NCBI GenBank assembly: GCA_946615965.1 | Contig: CAMOIC010000044.1 | Coordinates: 1 to 5,914, forward strand | Source: UBA3700 sp002372775 | GTDB taxonomy: Bacteria; Bacillota; Clostridia; Christensenellales; UBA3700 | DNA length: 5,914 bases | Direction of reading: 5' to 3' | Shown here: piece after piece, positions 1-5,914 of the stretch | How the letters are laid out: every line of letters begins with the position of its first letter | How positions within the stretch are numbered: position 1 is the stretch's first letter | Notes under the pieces: model-generated | Seen by the model: only the letters and a program-made list of their open reading frames with translations | What the model was told of the DNA's origin: nothing | Database searches by the model: none | Program-made: the position numbers and the translations under genes

Positions 1-723
1 GATGTTTTCCATAAATCATTTACTCCACTTACAGATGGCTTTTTATATGCCAAAGCAAATGATGTCGATGGATTAAAAGAACTTGTTAAGAATAATAAGG
101 TTGCAGCTATTATGTTTGAATGTGTTCAAGGCGAAGGTGGCGTTTTACCACTTAATGCAGATTTTATTAAAGCAATTGATGATATCTGCAAGAGCGAAGA
201 TATTCTAATGGTTGTTGATGAAGTTCAAACAGGAAATGGTAGAACTGGAAAAATGTATGCTTATATGAACTTTGGTATTAATCCAGATATCGTTTCTACA
301 GCAAAAGGACTAGGCGGTGGATTACCAATTGGCGCTTGCTTAATGAATGAAAAGGTTCAAAATGTATTAAAATTTGGCGATCATGGTTCTACGTTTGGTG
401 GTAACCCAGTAGCATGTGCTGGAGCTTTATCTATCGTTAATAGAATAGATGATAAACTTTTAGACGATGTAAAAGCAAAAAGTGAATATGTCTTTAATTC
501 TTTGAACGGATCTGAAGGTATTGAATCAGTATCTGGTCTTGGTTTAATGATAGGTATAAAGACTGTTAAACCTGCTAAAGAAGTTGTACTAAAATGTATG
601 GAAAAGGGTGTTATTTGCTTAACAGCTAAAGATAAAGTTAGATTACTTCCTGCATTGAATATCAATATGGAAGATTTAAAGAAAGCTGTTGAGATTATTA
701 AAGAAGTAGCAAAGGAGAATTAA
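1..723 (+). CDS. argD: acetylornithine aminotransferase, C-terminal part (5'-truncated by window edge)
   Basis: The reading frame is open from base 1, so the gene starts upstream; 240 residues are present and roughly 150 N-terminal residues are missing compared with the usual length near 390-400. This is a class III, PLP-dependent aminotransferase. Visible landmarks are the QGEGG segment, the PLP-contacting aspartate in VVDEVQTG (codon 217-219), the Schiff-base lysine in STAKGLGGG (codon 304-306), and the phosphate-binding threonine in GSTFGGNP (codon 391-393). The C-terminal RLLPALNI segment followed by a helix is typical of ArgD. The family converts N-acetylglutamate 5-semialdehyde and glutamate to N-acetylornithine and 2-oxoglutarate in the cytoplasm. 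An ornithine carbamoyltransferase gene two bases downstream supports the arginine-biosynthesis assignment over related class III enzymes (ornithine, GABA or succinylornithine aminotransferases), although ArgD enzymes can also act in lysine biosynthesis. The first ATG in the window, at 112, is internal and not the start. Confidence 0.93.
   Translation, partial: DVFHKSFTPLTDGFLYAKANDVDGLKELVKNNKVAAIMFECVQGEGGVLPLNADFIKAIDDICKSEDILMVVDEVQTGNGRTGKMYAYMNFGINPDIVSTAKGLGGGLPIGACLMNEKVQNVLKFGDHGSTFGGNPVACAGALSIVNRIDDKLLDDVKAKSEYVFNSLNGSEGIESVSGLGLMIGIKTVKPAKEVVLKCMEKGVICLTAKDKVRLLPALNINMEDLKKAVEIIKEVAKEN
711..717 (+). promoter_or_regulatory. Shine-Dalgarno site of argF, inside the argD 3' end
   Basis: AAAGGAG lies 8 bases before the argF ATG and within the last codons of argD. 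With only two bases between the argD stop and the argF start, ribosomes finishing argD can readily initiate argF, so the pair is probably co-transcribed and translationally coupled. This also fixes the argF start at 726. Confidence 0.8.
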
Positions 724-725
724 TT

Positions 726-1709
726 ATGAATTTAAAGGGAAGAAACTTTTTAAAGCTTTTAGATTTCACACCAGAAGAGATTCAATATCTTATTGATTAT
801 GCAGCAAAGTTAAAAGATGAAAAGAAAAAGGGAATACCTCATAGAATTCATGAAGGTAAGAATATTGCTTTAATCTTTGAAAAGACATCAACAAGAACAA
901 GATGTTCTTTTGAAGTAGCTGCAAGCGATTTAGGTATTCATCCTGTATATCTTGATCCTAAGAGCTCTCAAATTGGTAAGAAAGAAAGTATTGCAGATAC
1001 AGCAAGAGTTCTAGGAAGAATGTTTGATGGTATTGAATATAGAGGATATGGACAAGAAATTGTAGAAGACTTAGCTAAATATTCTAATGTTGTTACTTGG
1101 AATGGATTAACAAATGAATCACATCCAACACAAATTATTGCAGATTTTCTAACAATTCAGGAACATTTTGGAAAATTAAAAGGCATTAAGTTTGTTTATA
1201 TGGGTGATGCTAGATATAACATGGGTAATTCTCTAATGGTTGGAGCTGCTAAAATGGGTATGCATTTTGTAGCTTGCTCTCCAGAAAAGTATTTCCCAGA
1301 TAAGAAGCTTATTGACGAGTGCGTAAAGATTGCAGCTCAAACTGGTGCTACACTTGAATTTATTTCAGATCCAATTGTTGCAACTAAGGGCGCAGATGTA
1401 ATCTATACAGATGTTTGGGTATCTATGGGAGAACCAGACGAAGTATGGAAAGAAAGAATTGAAGATTTACTTCCATATCAAGTTAATAGCATTATTATGG
1501 AAAATGCAGGTAAACAATGTAAATTCATGCATTGCCTTCCAGCATTCCATGATTTAAAAACACAAATTGGTCAAGATATCCATGACAAGTTTGGTTTAGA
1601 TGCTATGGAAGTTACTGATGATGTGTTTGAATCTGATCAATCAATAGTGTTTGATGAAGCAGAAAATAGAATGCATACAATTAAGGCAGTAATCGCAGCA
1701 ACATTATAA
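726..1709 (+). CDS. argF: ornithine carbamoyltransferase
   Basis: The 327-residue cytoplasmic enzyme joins carbamoyl phosphate to ornithine, giving citrulline and phosphate. All expected motifs are intact: the carbamoyl-phosphate loop STRTR (residues 55-59), HPTQ (133-136), the ornithine-binding SMG loop in DVWVSMGEP (233-235), and the catalytic HCLP (269-272) within FMHCLPAFHD. The length matches full-length members and the start follows a good AAAGGAG site. The N-terminal FLKLLDFTPEE and C-terminal MHTIKAV segments resemble the longer ArcB/E. coli ArgI type more than the shorter Bacillus ArgF type, judged from memory. By sequence alone it could therefore be the catabolic arginine-deiminase enzyme (arcB). 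Its position directly after argD, with a terminator straight after it and no arcA or arcC in view, favours a biosynthetic role. Every arginine codon in the gene is AGA, consistent with a well-expressed housekeeping gene. Confidence 0.95.
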   Translation: MNLKGRNFLKLLDFTPEEIQYLIDYAAKLKDEKKKGIPHRIHEGKNIALIFEKTSTRTRCSFEVAASDLGIHPVYLDPKSSQIGKKESIADTARVLGRMFDGIEYRGYGQEIVEDLAKYSNVVTWNGLTNESHPTQIIADFLTIQEHFGKLKGIKFVYMGDARYNMGNSLMVGAAKMGMHFVACSPEKYFPDKKLIDECVKIAAQTGATLEFISDPIVATKGADVIYTDVWVSMGEPDEVWKERIEDLLPYQVNSIIMENAGKQCKFMHCLPAFHDLKTQIGQDIHDKFGLDAMEVTDDVFESDQSIVFDEAENRMHTIKAVIAATL

Positions 1710-1729
1710 TTCTATAACAACGATTTTTT

Positions 1730-1761
1730 GGCCTATCGGGTTCGCTCGGTAGGCCTATTTT
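1730..1761 (+). terminator. intrinsic terminator of the arg operon
   Basis: Bases 1730-1740 pair with 1745-1755 to form an 11-bp stem that includes two G-U pairs, with a TTCG tetraloop at 1741-1744. A short T-rich run (TATTTT, 1756-1761) follows. It starts 20 bases after the argF stop and should end the argD-argF transcript. The T-run is modest, but the stem is GC-rich for this genome. Confidence 0.85.
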
Positions 1762-1767
1762 GCTATA

Positions 1768-1796
1768 TAGACTATATATATTATAAGTGATATAAT
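1768..1796 (+). promoter_or_regulatory. putative sigma-70/SigA promoter for the LURP-one-related gene
   Basis: A perfect -10 (TATAAT, 1791-1796) carries an extended -10 TG at 1788-1789. It sits 17 bases after a 4/6 match to the -35 box (TAGACT, 1768-1773). Predicted transcription starts near 1803, giving a leader of about 20 bases that contains the ribosome-binding site. No operator-like inverted repeat is obvious. Confidence 0.65.
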
Positions 1797-1806
1797 TAAG
1801 AAAAAC

Positions 1807-1814
1807 GGGAGGGG
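1807..1814 (+). promoter_or_regulatory. Shine-Dalgarno site of the LURP-one-related gene
   Basis: GGGAGGGG lies 9-16 bases upstream of the ATG at 1824. It is purine-rich and strongly complementary to the 16S rRNA tail, although the spacing is at the long end. It supports the choice of ATG 1824. Confidence 0.65.
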
Positions 1815-1823
1815 TTTTTAGGT

Positions 1824-2330
1824 ATGGATTTAATAGTTAGAAATAAATGGTTCTCATTCAAGGGTTCATCAGTTGTAAAAGACATGGACGAGAATGATGT
1901 TTTACAAATTGAAGGTAGATTCTGGTCATTCACATCTAAGAAGTTTATTAAAACATTAGATGGAGAAGTAAAGTACATGGTCAGAAATAAATTCTGGAGA
2001 CTATTTACATATAAAGCATTCATCTATGATGCAAATGATAATAGGGTAGCTACTGTAAGAAGAAAAATTTTCTCATTCCATGATAGATATAAAGTAACAT
2101 TTGAAGATCCATCAAGAGGAGAAGTTGAAATTAAGGGTAATATTTTCCAATACAACTATGATATTGCTATTAATGGAAAAGTTATTGGACACATCTCAAG
2201 AAAGATTTCTTTAAGAGACTCATTCGTTCTTCATGTTGAAGATGGTGAAGATTATTTATTCTGCTTAGCATTATTAATTGCTATCGATAACATTACGGAT
2301 AGAAAAGATGCTAATAATTCTTCAAACTAA
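1824..2330 (+). CDS. LURP-one-related / YxjI-like protein (tubby C-terminal-like fold)
   Basis: This 168-residue protein has no signal peptide and is probably cytoplasmic. It shows the repeating beta-hairpin pattern of the LURP-one-related family, with short aromatic blocks separated by turns: VRNKWFSF (5-12), GRFWSF (31-36), VRNKFWRLF (53-61), RKIFSF (80-85) and NIFQY. A hydrophobic segment, DYLFCLALLIAIDNI (143-157), follows near the C-terminus and corresponds to the central helix of the tubby-like barrel. It is short and comes after the strands, so it is more likely a buried helix than a membrane anchor. The length is close to that of Bacillus YxjI. The family is related in fold to phospholipid scramblases and Tubby, but its bacterial role is not established, so no reaction is assigned. 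The last ten or so residues are polar and probably disordered. The gene has its own promoter and terminator, so it is probably monocistronic. Confidence 0.8.
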   Translation: MDLIVRNKWFSFKGSSVVKDMDENDVLQIEGRFWSFTSKKFIKTLDGEVKYMVRNKFWRLFTYKAFIYDANDNRVATVRRKIFSFHDRYKVTFEDPSRGEVEIKGNIFQYNYDIAINGKVIGHISRKISLRDSFVLHVEDGEDYLFCLALLIAIDNITDRKDANNSSN

Positions 2331-2352
2331 TGAATAATTAATATTGCTTATT

Positions 2353-2388
2353 AAGGCCTTATCTTAACAGATAGGGCCTTTTACTTTA
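2353..2388 (+). terminator. intrinsic terminator after the LURP-one-related gene
   Basis: A 12-bp stem is formed by 2353-2364 and 2369-2380, with one G-U pair and a TAAC loop (2365-2368). It is followed by a T-rich stretch beginning with TTTT at 2379-2382. It starts 22 bases after the stop codon. Because A residues begin the 5' arm it might also work weakly in the other direction, but no convergent gene is present. Confidence 0.87.
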
Positions 2389-2408
2389 ATTATTTTGTGA
2401 AATATACT
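2380..2408 (+). promoter_or_regulatory. putative promoter for the M6-like lipoprotein gene
   Basis: TATACT (2403-2408, 5/6 match to the -10) follows TTTACT (2380-2385, 4/6 match to the -35) with a 17-base spacer. The -35 would lie in the T-run of the preceding terminator. An alternative is TATAAA (2419-2424) with TTGTGA (2395-2400) and an 18-base spacer. The alternative would leave a leader of only about 13 bases. A promoter here is likely because of the terminator just upstream, but which pair is used is uncertain. A weak ribosome-binding site, GGTGGG (2432-2437), precedes the ATG by 6 bases. Confidence 0.4.
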
Positions 2409-2443
2409 ATCATATTTGTATAAAGAGTTTTGGTGGGTTATTT

Positions 2444-4555
2444 ATGAATAAAAGAATTATAAGTAGATTTATTATTACTTTAGTTTTAATTTGTGCTTTA
2501 TTCACATTATCTTCATGTAGTTTATTATTCTCTGAGATTAACAACTTAACAACAATTAGAGAAAAAGAGAAAGATAGTGGAGTTGAGTACAATTATAACG
2601 ATCATTTCACAGATTCAAATACCGGAAAAGTTAAATATGTAACATTAGATAAGCAAGAAGTTTATTTGTTAAAAGGTGATACTGCCTCATTTAAATTGGC
2701 TGTTTATGAAGAGGGTAAAACACCTCAGTTTAATTCTAGATTTTCTAATCTTAAGTGGTTAACCGCAGATGAATCGGTAGCTACTGTAGATCAAGAGGGA
2801 TTATTAACAGCAGTTGGCGAAGGTGAAACAAAAGTATATGGTCAATTCTTTACTAATGTTGCCGCTAGTGCAGATGTTTATGTAGTAAAGAAAGAATTGA
2901 CATCTATAAAGTTAGAGAATATTAGAAAAACATATTCAATAGGTTCAGTATTTACACCAAGTTTTGACTGCATAGCAGTATATTCCGAAAAGATTGAGGA
3001 AAAAGTTGTAGACAATATTGTTGTTGATTATTCAAGAGTAAATACGGCTCAAGAAGGTATTTATGAGGTTGGCGTATCTTATACATATGATGGGGTAACA
3101 AAATCTACATCATATACAATTAGTGTTATTACAAATCCAAACTATACTCCGATTCATTTTGATTCTATTCAAGAAACAATAGATAAGAATAGTTACTTTG
3201 GATTATGTCCATTAAGTGGCAATGTTAAGAGTTTAATTATTCCAGTTTGGTTTAATGATTCTAACACTTGGATTACTGGTGGAGATACACAAAAGGAAAA
3301 GATTAGAACTGATTTAAATACTGCTTTCTTTAGCGAGGGGGCAGAAGATGGCTGGAATTCAGTAAATTCATTTTATAAAAAAGCTTCAAGTAATACTTTA
3401 TCTTTCTATGGTACTGTAGCTGAGTGGTGTTATATAGATTATTCTTATGAGGATGTAGTTGCAAAAGCAGCAGAAGGAAAGATTTCTGTAACAGAGATTG
3501 TTTCTATTGCTGTTGATAATTATTTTACAAACCATCCTAGTGAATCTCTTGCAGATTATGATTTAGATAACGATGGTATTGCTGATCAAATAGATATTAT
3601 ATATGCAGTCCCAGATAAGGATGAAGAAATAGGACAAAATAATAATGTATTTTGGGGTAAGGTTGAGAAAAACGGTTCCGTTCATGTTTCTGGTTCAACA
3701 CTTGTTAGACAATACATGTGGGCATCATATAGCTCAATGTATAGGGATACTTTAGTAGACCATGTTGATACACATACATTCATTCATGAAACTGGACACA
3801 CTTTAGGTCTTGATGATTATTACGACTATGGTGATAACGATTATAGAGCAATAGCTGGTGGTATAACTATGTTCCATAATACTCATGAACATGATCCATA
3901 TTCTATGCTTTTATTAGGATGGGCAGACGCAATCGTTCCAGAAATGTCATGCACAATTGAGTTAGAAGATTTTCAATCATCTCATGTAGTTATCTTATTA
4001 TCTGCAAAGCCATATTCTGTTAATAATCTATTTGAAGAATATATTTTAGTTGAGTTATACGCTCCAAATGGATTAAACGAATTCGATACTAATAATGCAT
4101 GGCGTGGTTACTATACTAAGGGCGCACTAAATCCAGGTATTAGATTGTGGCATGTAGATTCTAGATTAATTGTTAAAAATGGTGATGAGTATGAGTTTAC
4201 TGACGATATTAATGCCACTGGGGTAGATATTGCCATGACAAATTCATATGATGCAGATGGAAGAAGTACAGTTCTTGGTGAAGAATATGATGACTATGCT
4301 TTACTATTTGAAATTAGAAATGATAAAGAGCTTTCTTATAAGCCAAAATCTTCAGATAATAATTGTATGTTTTCTGATGCTTCTTTATTCCATGCAGGTG
4401 ATACATTTGATATGGAAAGCTATAGTTCTCAATTTAAAAATGGAGAATTATTAAATAACGGGGAAGAACTTGGATGGGTAATAGAAATTGAAAGTATCTC
4501 AACTAACTCATCTGGTGGATATTCCGCAGTTATTAATTTAACTTATACTCTATAG
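2444..4555 (+). CDS. M6-family (immune inhibitor A-like) zinc metallopeptidase lipoprotein with Ig-like domains
   Basis: The protein has 703 residues. Residues 1-24 are a type II signal peptide: basic NKR start, hydrophobic core, and lipobox L22-S23-S24 before C25. It is predicted to be lipid-anchored on the outside of the membrane. A polar linker leads to a bacterial Ig-like domain of Big_2 type (about 64-148), with the typical W-x-x-x-D-x-S-V-A-T-V and G-x-L-T-A-x-G-x-G motifs. A second Ig-like domain follows (about 150-229, resembling Big_3/Big_4). The peptidase region starts near 250: SVNSFYKKAS (306-315), a calcium-loop-like DLDNDGIAD (373-381), and the zinc site HETGHTLGLDD (448-458). 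The zinc site fits the HEXXHXUGUXD pattern of M6 peptidases, with H448, H452 and probably D458 as ligands and E449 as catalytic base. ITMFHN (474-479) may be the Met-turn, followed by HDPYSMLLLGW (483-493). The C-terminal part (about 500-703) looks all-beta and includes GIRLWHVD (565-572), common in this family. The enzyme should be an active extracellular protease; its substrate is unknown. It appears monocistronic. Confidence 0.88.
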   Translation: MNKRIISRFIITLVLICALFTLSSCSLLFSEINNLTTIREKEKDSGVEYNYNDHFTDSNTGKVKYVTLDKQEVYLLKGDTASFKLAVYEEGKTPQFNSRFSNLKWLTADESVATVDQEGLLTAVGEGETKVYGQFFTNVAASADVYVVKKELTSIKLENIRKTYSIGSVFTPSFDCIAVYSEKIEEKVVDNIVVDYSRVNTAQEGIYEVGVSYTYDGVTKSTSYTISVITNPNYTPIHFDSIQETIDKNSYFGLCPLSGNVKSLIIPVWFNDSNTWITGGDTQKEKIRTDLNTAFFSEGAEDGWNSVNSFYKKASSNTLSFYGTVAEWCYIDYSYEDVVAKAAEGKISVTEIVSIAVDNYFTNHPSESLADYDLDNDGIADQIDIIYAVPDKDEEIGQNNNVFWGKVEKNGSVHVSGSTLVRQYMWASYSSMYRDTLVDHVDTHTFIHETGHTLGLDDYYDYGDNDYRAIAGGITMFHNTHEHDPYSMLLLGWADAIVPEMSCTIELEDFQSSHVVILLSAKPYSVNNLFEEYILVELYAPNGLNEFDTNNAWRGYYTKGALNPGIRLWHVDSRLIVKNGDEYEFTDDINATGVDIAMTNSYDADGRSTVLGEEYDDYALLFEIRNDKELSYKPKSSDNNCMFSDASLFHAGDTFDMESYSSQFKNGELLNNGEELGWVIEIESISTNSSGGYSAVINLTYTL

Positions 4556-4561
4556 AATATA

Positions 4562-4599
4562 GTGGTCATACAGTAAAATGTATGGCCATATTTCTATTT
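4562..4599 (+). terminator. probable intrinsic terminator after the metallopeptidase gene
   Basis: Bases 4562-4571 pair with 4580-4589 in a 10-bp stem containing G-U pairs, around an AT-rich 8-base loop. The stem can be extended outward by three pairs if one base bulges. A broken T-run (TTTCTATTT, 4591-4599) follows. It begins seven bases after the stop codon. It is weaker than the other two terminators in the window, so some read-through into rarA is possible. Confidence 0.65.
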
Positions 4600-4625
4600 A
4601 AAATATAATTTTAATATGTTATAAT
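4597..4625 (+). promoter_or_regulatory. putative extended -10 promoter of rarA
   Basis: TGTTATAAT (4617-4625) is a full extended -10. A 4/6 -35 match, TTTAAA (4597-4602), lies 17 bases upstream of the hexamer. A second perfect TATAAT occurs at 4604-4609. The downstream -10 predicts transcription starting around 4632, only about three bases before the rarA ATG, so this transcript would be essentially leaderless. The -35 lies in the T-run of the preceding terminator. Confidence 0.55.
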
Positions 4626-4634
4626 TTTATCGCT

Positions 4635-5914
4635 ATGGATAGTTTATTTGATTACAATTTCCAAAATTCAGCTCCACTTGCTGATCGCATGAGACCAAGG
4701 AACTTAGATGAGTTTATTGGCCAAGAACATATAGTAGGTAAAGGCCTACTTCTTCGTCGTGCAATCCAGACTGGAACTTTAGGAAGTTGTATTTTCTTTG
4801 GACCTCCAGGTGTTGGTAAAACAACGCTTGCAAATCTAATAGCAAATTCAACAAATTGTGATTTCGTAAAACTAAATGCTGTATCTTCTGGTGTTGCTGA
4901 AGCAAAAAAAGTAATTGATGATGCAAAAAGAAATCTACAAATGTATGGTAAAAAGACATATCTTTTACTAGACGAATGTCATAGATGGAATAAAGCTCAA
5001 TCCGATTGCGTATTAGAAGCAATAGAAAATGGTTCAATTATCTTTATAGGTTCTACAACTGAGAATCCATATATTTCCATGACAAAAGCTATAGTATCTC
5101 GCTGTAGATTATTTGAGTTTAAGAAACTATCTCAAGAAGACATTATTAAGGCTTTAAACAATGCTATTAATGATAAAGAAAGAGGCCTTGGTAATTATGA
5201 TTTAGAAATAACAGAAGATGCACTAAAGCATATTGCTTTTGCTGCTTCTGGTGATGTAAGAAATGCATTAAATGCATTAGAACTTGCTGTTGAATCTACA
5301 ACTCCAAATAAAGAGGGAAAGATTGTTATTGATTTAGAAATTGCTACGCAATCATCTCAAAGAAAAGCTTTATCTATTGATGATAGTATGTACTATGACA
5401 TGATTTCTGCTTTTATAAAATCAATGCGTGGTTCTGATTCTGATGCAGCTGTTTATTGGGCAGATAGACTAATAGAATCTGGATGCGATCCAATGCTTAT
5501 AGCAAGACGTTGTGTTATTCATGCAGTAGAGGATGTAGGTATGGCAGACCCTAACGCACTTGTTGTTGCTACATCAGCTCTTACTGCATTCCAATCTATA
5601 GGACTTCCAGAAGGTAAGAAAATCTTATTTGAAGCTGCTATATATGTTGCTGAAGCTCCTAAATCTAACAGTGTAGAAGTCGCTGAGGCTATAGCCGATG
5701 ATTTAGTTAGAAATACACCATCTGGTGATGTTCCATCATATCTACAGGATCAAACATATAAATTAGAAAAAGATAGTTCATATAAATACCCACATGATTT
5801 TGGCGGTTATGTTGAACAACAGTATCTTCCAGATAATATTAAAGATGCCAGAATTTATAAGCCATCTAAAAATGGTTTTGAAGGCAAATTAATTCAAAAG
5901 AAATATCAAAAATA
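4635..5914 (+). CDS. rarA: replication-associated recombination protein A (AAA+ ATPase); last base of the stop codon beyond the window
   Basis: The frame is open from ATG 4635 to the window edge: 426 complete codons, then TA at 5913-5914, almost certainly the first two bases of TAA or TAG. The length and the C-terminal YKPSKNGFEGKL segment match a full-length RarA/MgsA. Visible parts are the N-terminal PLADRMRPRNLDEFIGQEHIVG (14-35), Walker A GPPGVGKTT (56-64), Walker B LLLDE with the family DExHRxNKAQ element (110-122), the sensor 1 region GSTTENP (139-145), the SRC arginine-finger motif (155-157), and sensor 2 GDVRNALNALE (206-216). The C-terminal tetramerisation region contains VEDVGMADP. 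The family acts at stalled replication forks and gaps, opening DNA ends and working with SSB and RecA. No start codon lies upstream in frame before a stop at 4599, and the next ATG (4689) falls inside the conserved ADRMRP block, so 4635 is the start. No Shine-Dalgarno precedes it. Codon use includes CGT/CGC and many ATA codons, unlike argF. Confidence 0.93.
   Translation, partial: MDSLFDYNFQNSAPLADRMRPRNLDEFIGQEHIVGKGLLLRRAIQTGTLGSCIFFGPPGVGKTTLANLIANSTNCDFVKLNAVSSGVAEAKKVIDDAKRNLQMYGKKTYLLLDECHRWNKAQSDCVLEAIENGSIIFIGSTTENPYISMTKAIVSRCRLFEFKKLSQEDIIKALNNAINDKERGLGNYDLEITEDALKHIAFAASGDVRNALNALELAVESTTPNKEGKIVIDLEIATQSSQRKALSIDDSMYYDMISAFIKSMRGSDSDAAVYWADRLIESGCDPMLIARRCVIHAVEDVGMADPNALVVATSALTAFQSIGLPEGKKILFEAAIYVAEAPKSNSVEVAEAIADDLVRNTPSGDVPSYLQDQTYKLEKDSSYKYPHDFGGYVEQQYLPDNIKDARIYKPSKNGFEGKLIQKKYQK

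Noticed and set aside
381..665. Open frame of 94 codons on the - strand inside argD
   Set aside because: It lies wholly antisense to a well-conserved enzyme frame, has no recognisable domain and no ribosome-binding site; it reflects the codon bias of argD.
1764..1796. Alternating TA-rich tract that could be read as a simple repeat or a regulatory palindrome
   Set aside because: The tract is short and irregular and is adequately explained as the AT-rich spacer and -10 region of a promoter.
1710..1823. Possible small RNA or riboswitch between argF and the LURP-one-related gene
   Set aside because: The only hairpin is the terminator, and the predicted leader after the promoter is about 20 bases, too short for a riboswitch.
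1796..2023. Open frame of 75 codons on the - strand over the start of the LURP-one-related gene
   Set aside because: Antisense to a gene with a clear promoter, Shine-Dalgarno and family pattern; no independent evidence of coding.
2410..2592. Open frame of 60 codons on the - strand covering the lipoprotein signal peptide region
   Set aside because: Its hydrophobic stretch is only the complement of the AT-rich signal-peptide codons; no start signals.
4248..4454. Open frame of 68 codons on the + strand in another frame within the metallopeptidase gene
   Set aside because: Fully contained in the conserved peptidase frame, methionine- and leucine-rich shadow translation, no ribosome-binding site.
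4689..4691. Alternative rarA start at the second in-frame ATG
   Set aside because: It would remove the conserved N-terminal PLADR segment and also lacks a Shine-Dalgarno, so it does not solve the missing ribosome-binding site.
4714..5037. Open frame of 107 codons on the - strand within rarA
   Set aside because: Antisense to the Walker A and B region of rarA; its leucine/histidine-rich product is typical of a shadow frame.

Overview
The window is AT-rich, gene-dense bacterial DNA with all five genes on the + strand and only short intergenic gaps. The strong AT bias, near-exclusive AGA arginine codons in most genes, good Shine-Dalgarno sequences, a lipoprotein signal with a lipobox, and a LURP-one-related (YxjI-type) gene all suggest a low-GC Gram-positive lineage (Bacillota, Clostridia- or Bacilli-like, perhaps host-associated). 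This placement is inference; no rRNA or other marker gene is present.

Layout: (1) 1-1709 is the end of an arginine-biosynthesis operon. It holds the C-terminal two thirds of an acetylornithine aminotransferase (argD), then a complete ornithine carbamoyltransferase (argF) two bases after the argD stop, closed by a UUCG-loop terminator. (2) 1768-2382 is a single-gene unit: an extended -10 promoter, a 168-residue LURP-one-related/YxjI-like protein of unknown cellular role, and a strong hairpin terminator. (3) 2380-4590 is a single-gene unit encoding a 703-residue lipoprotein with two predicted Ig-like domains and an M6 (immune inhibitor A-like) zinc metallopeptidase domain, followed by a weaker terminator. 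(4) 4597-5914 is rarA (mgsA), the AAA+ replication-associated recombination factor. It is complete except that the last base of its stop codon lies beyond the window.

How the genes relate: argD and argF act in the same pathway, ArgD making N-acetylornithine and ArgF converting ornithine to citrulline. The other three genes look independent, each with its own putative promoter and terminator, and nothing links them into one pathway. I see no mobile element, CRISPR array, RNA gene, toxin-antitoxin pair or defence system. The most interesting points are the apparently leaderless start of rarA, with an extended -10 almost touching its ATG and no Shine-Dalgarno, and the cell-surface M6-like protease of unknown substrate. 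No intergenic stretch exceeds 300 bases.
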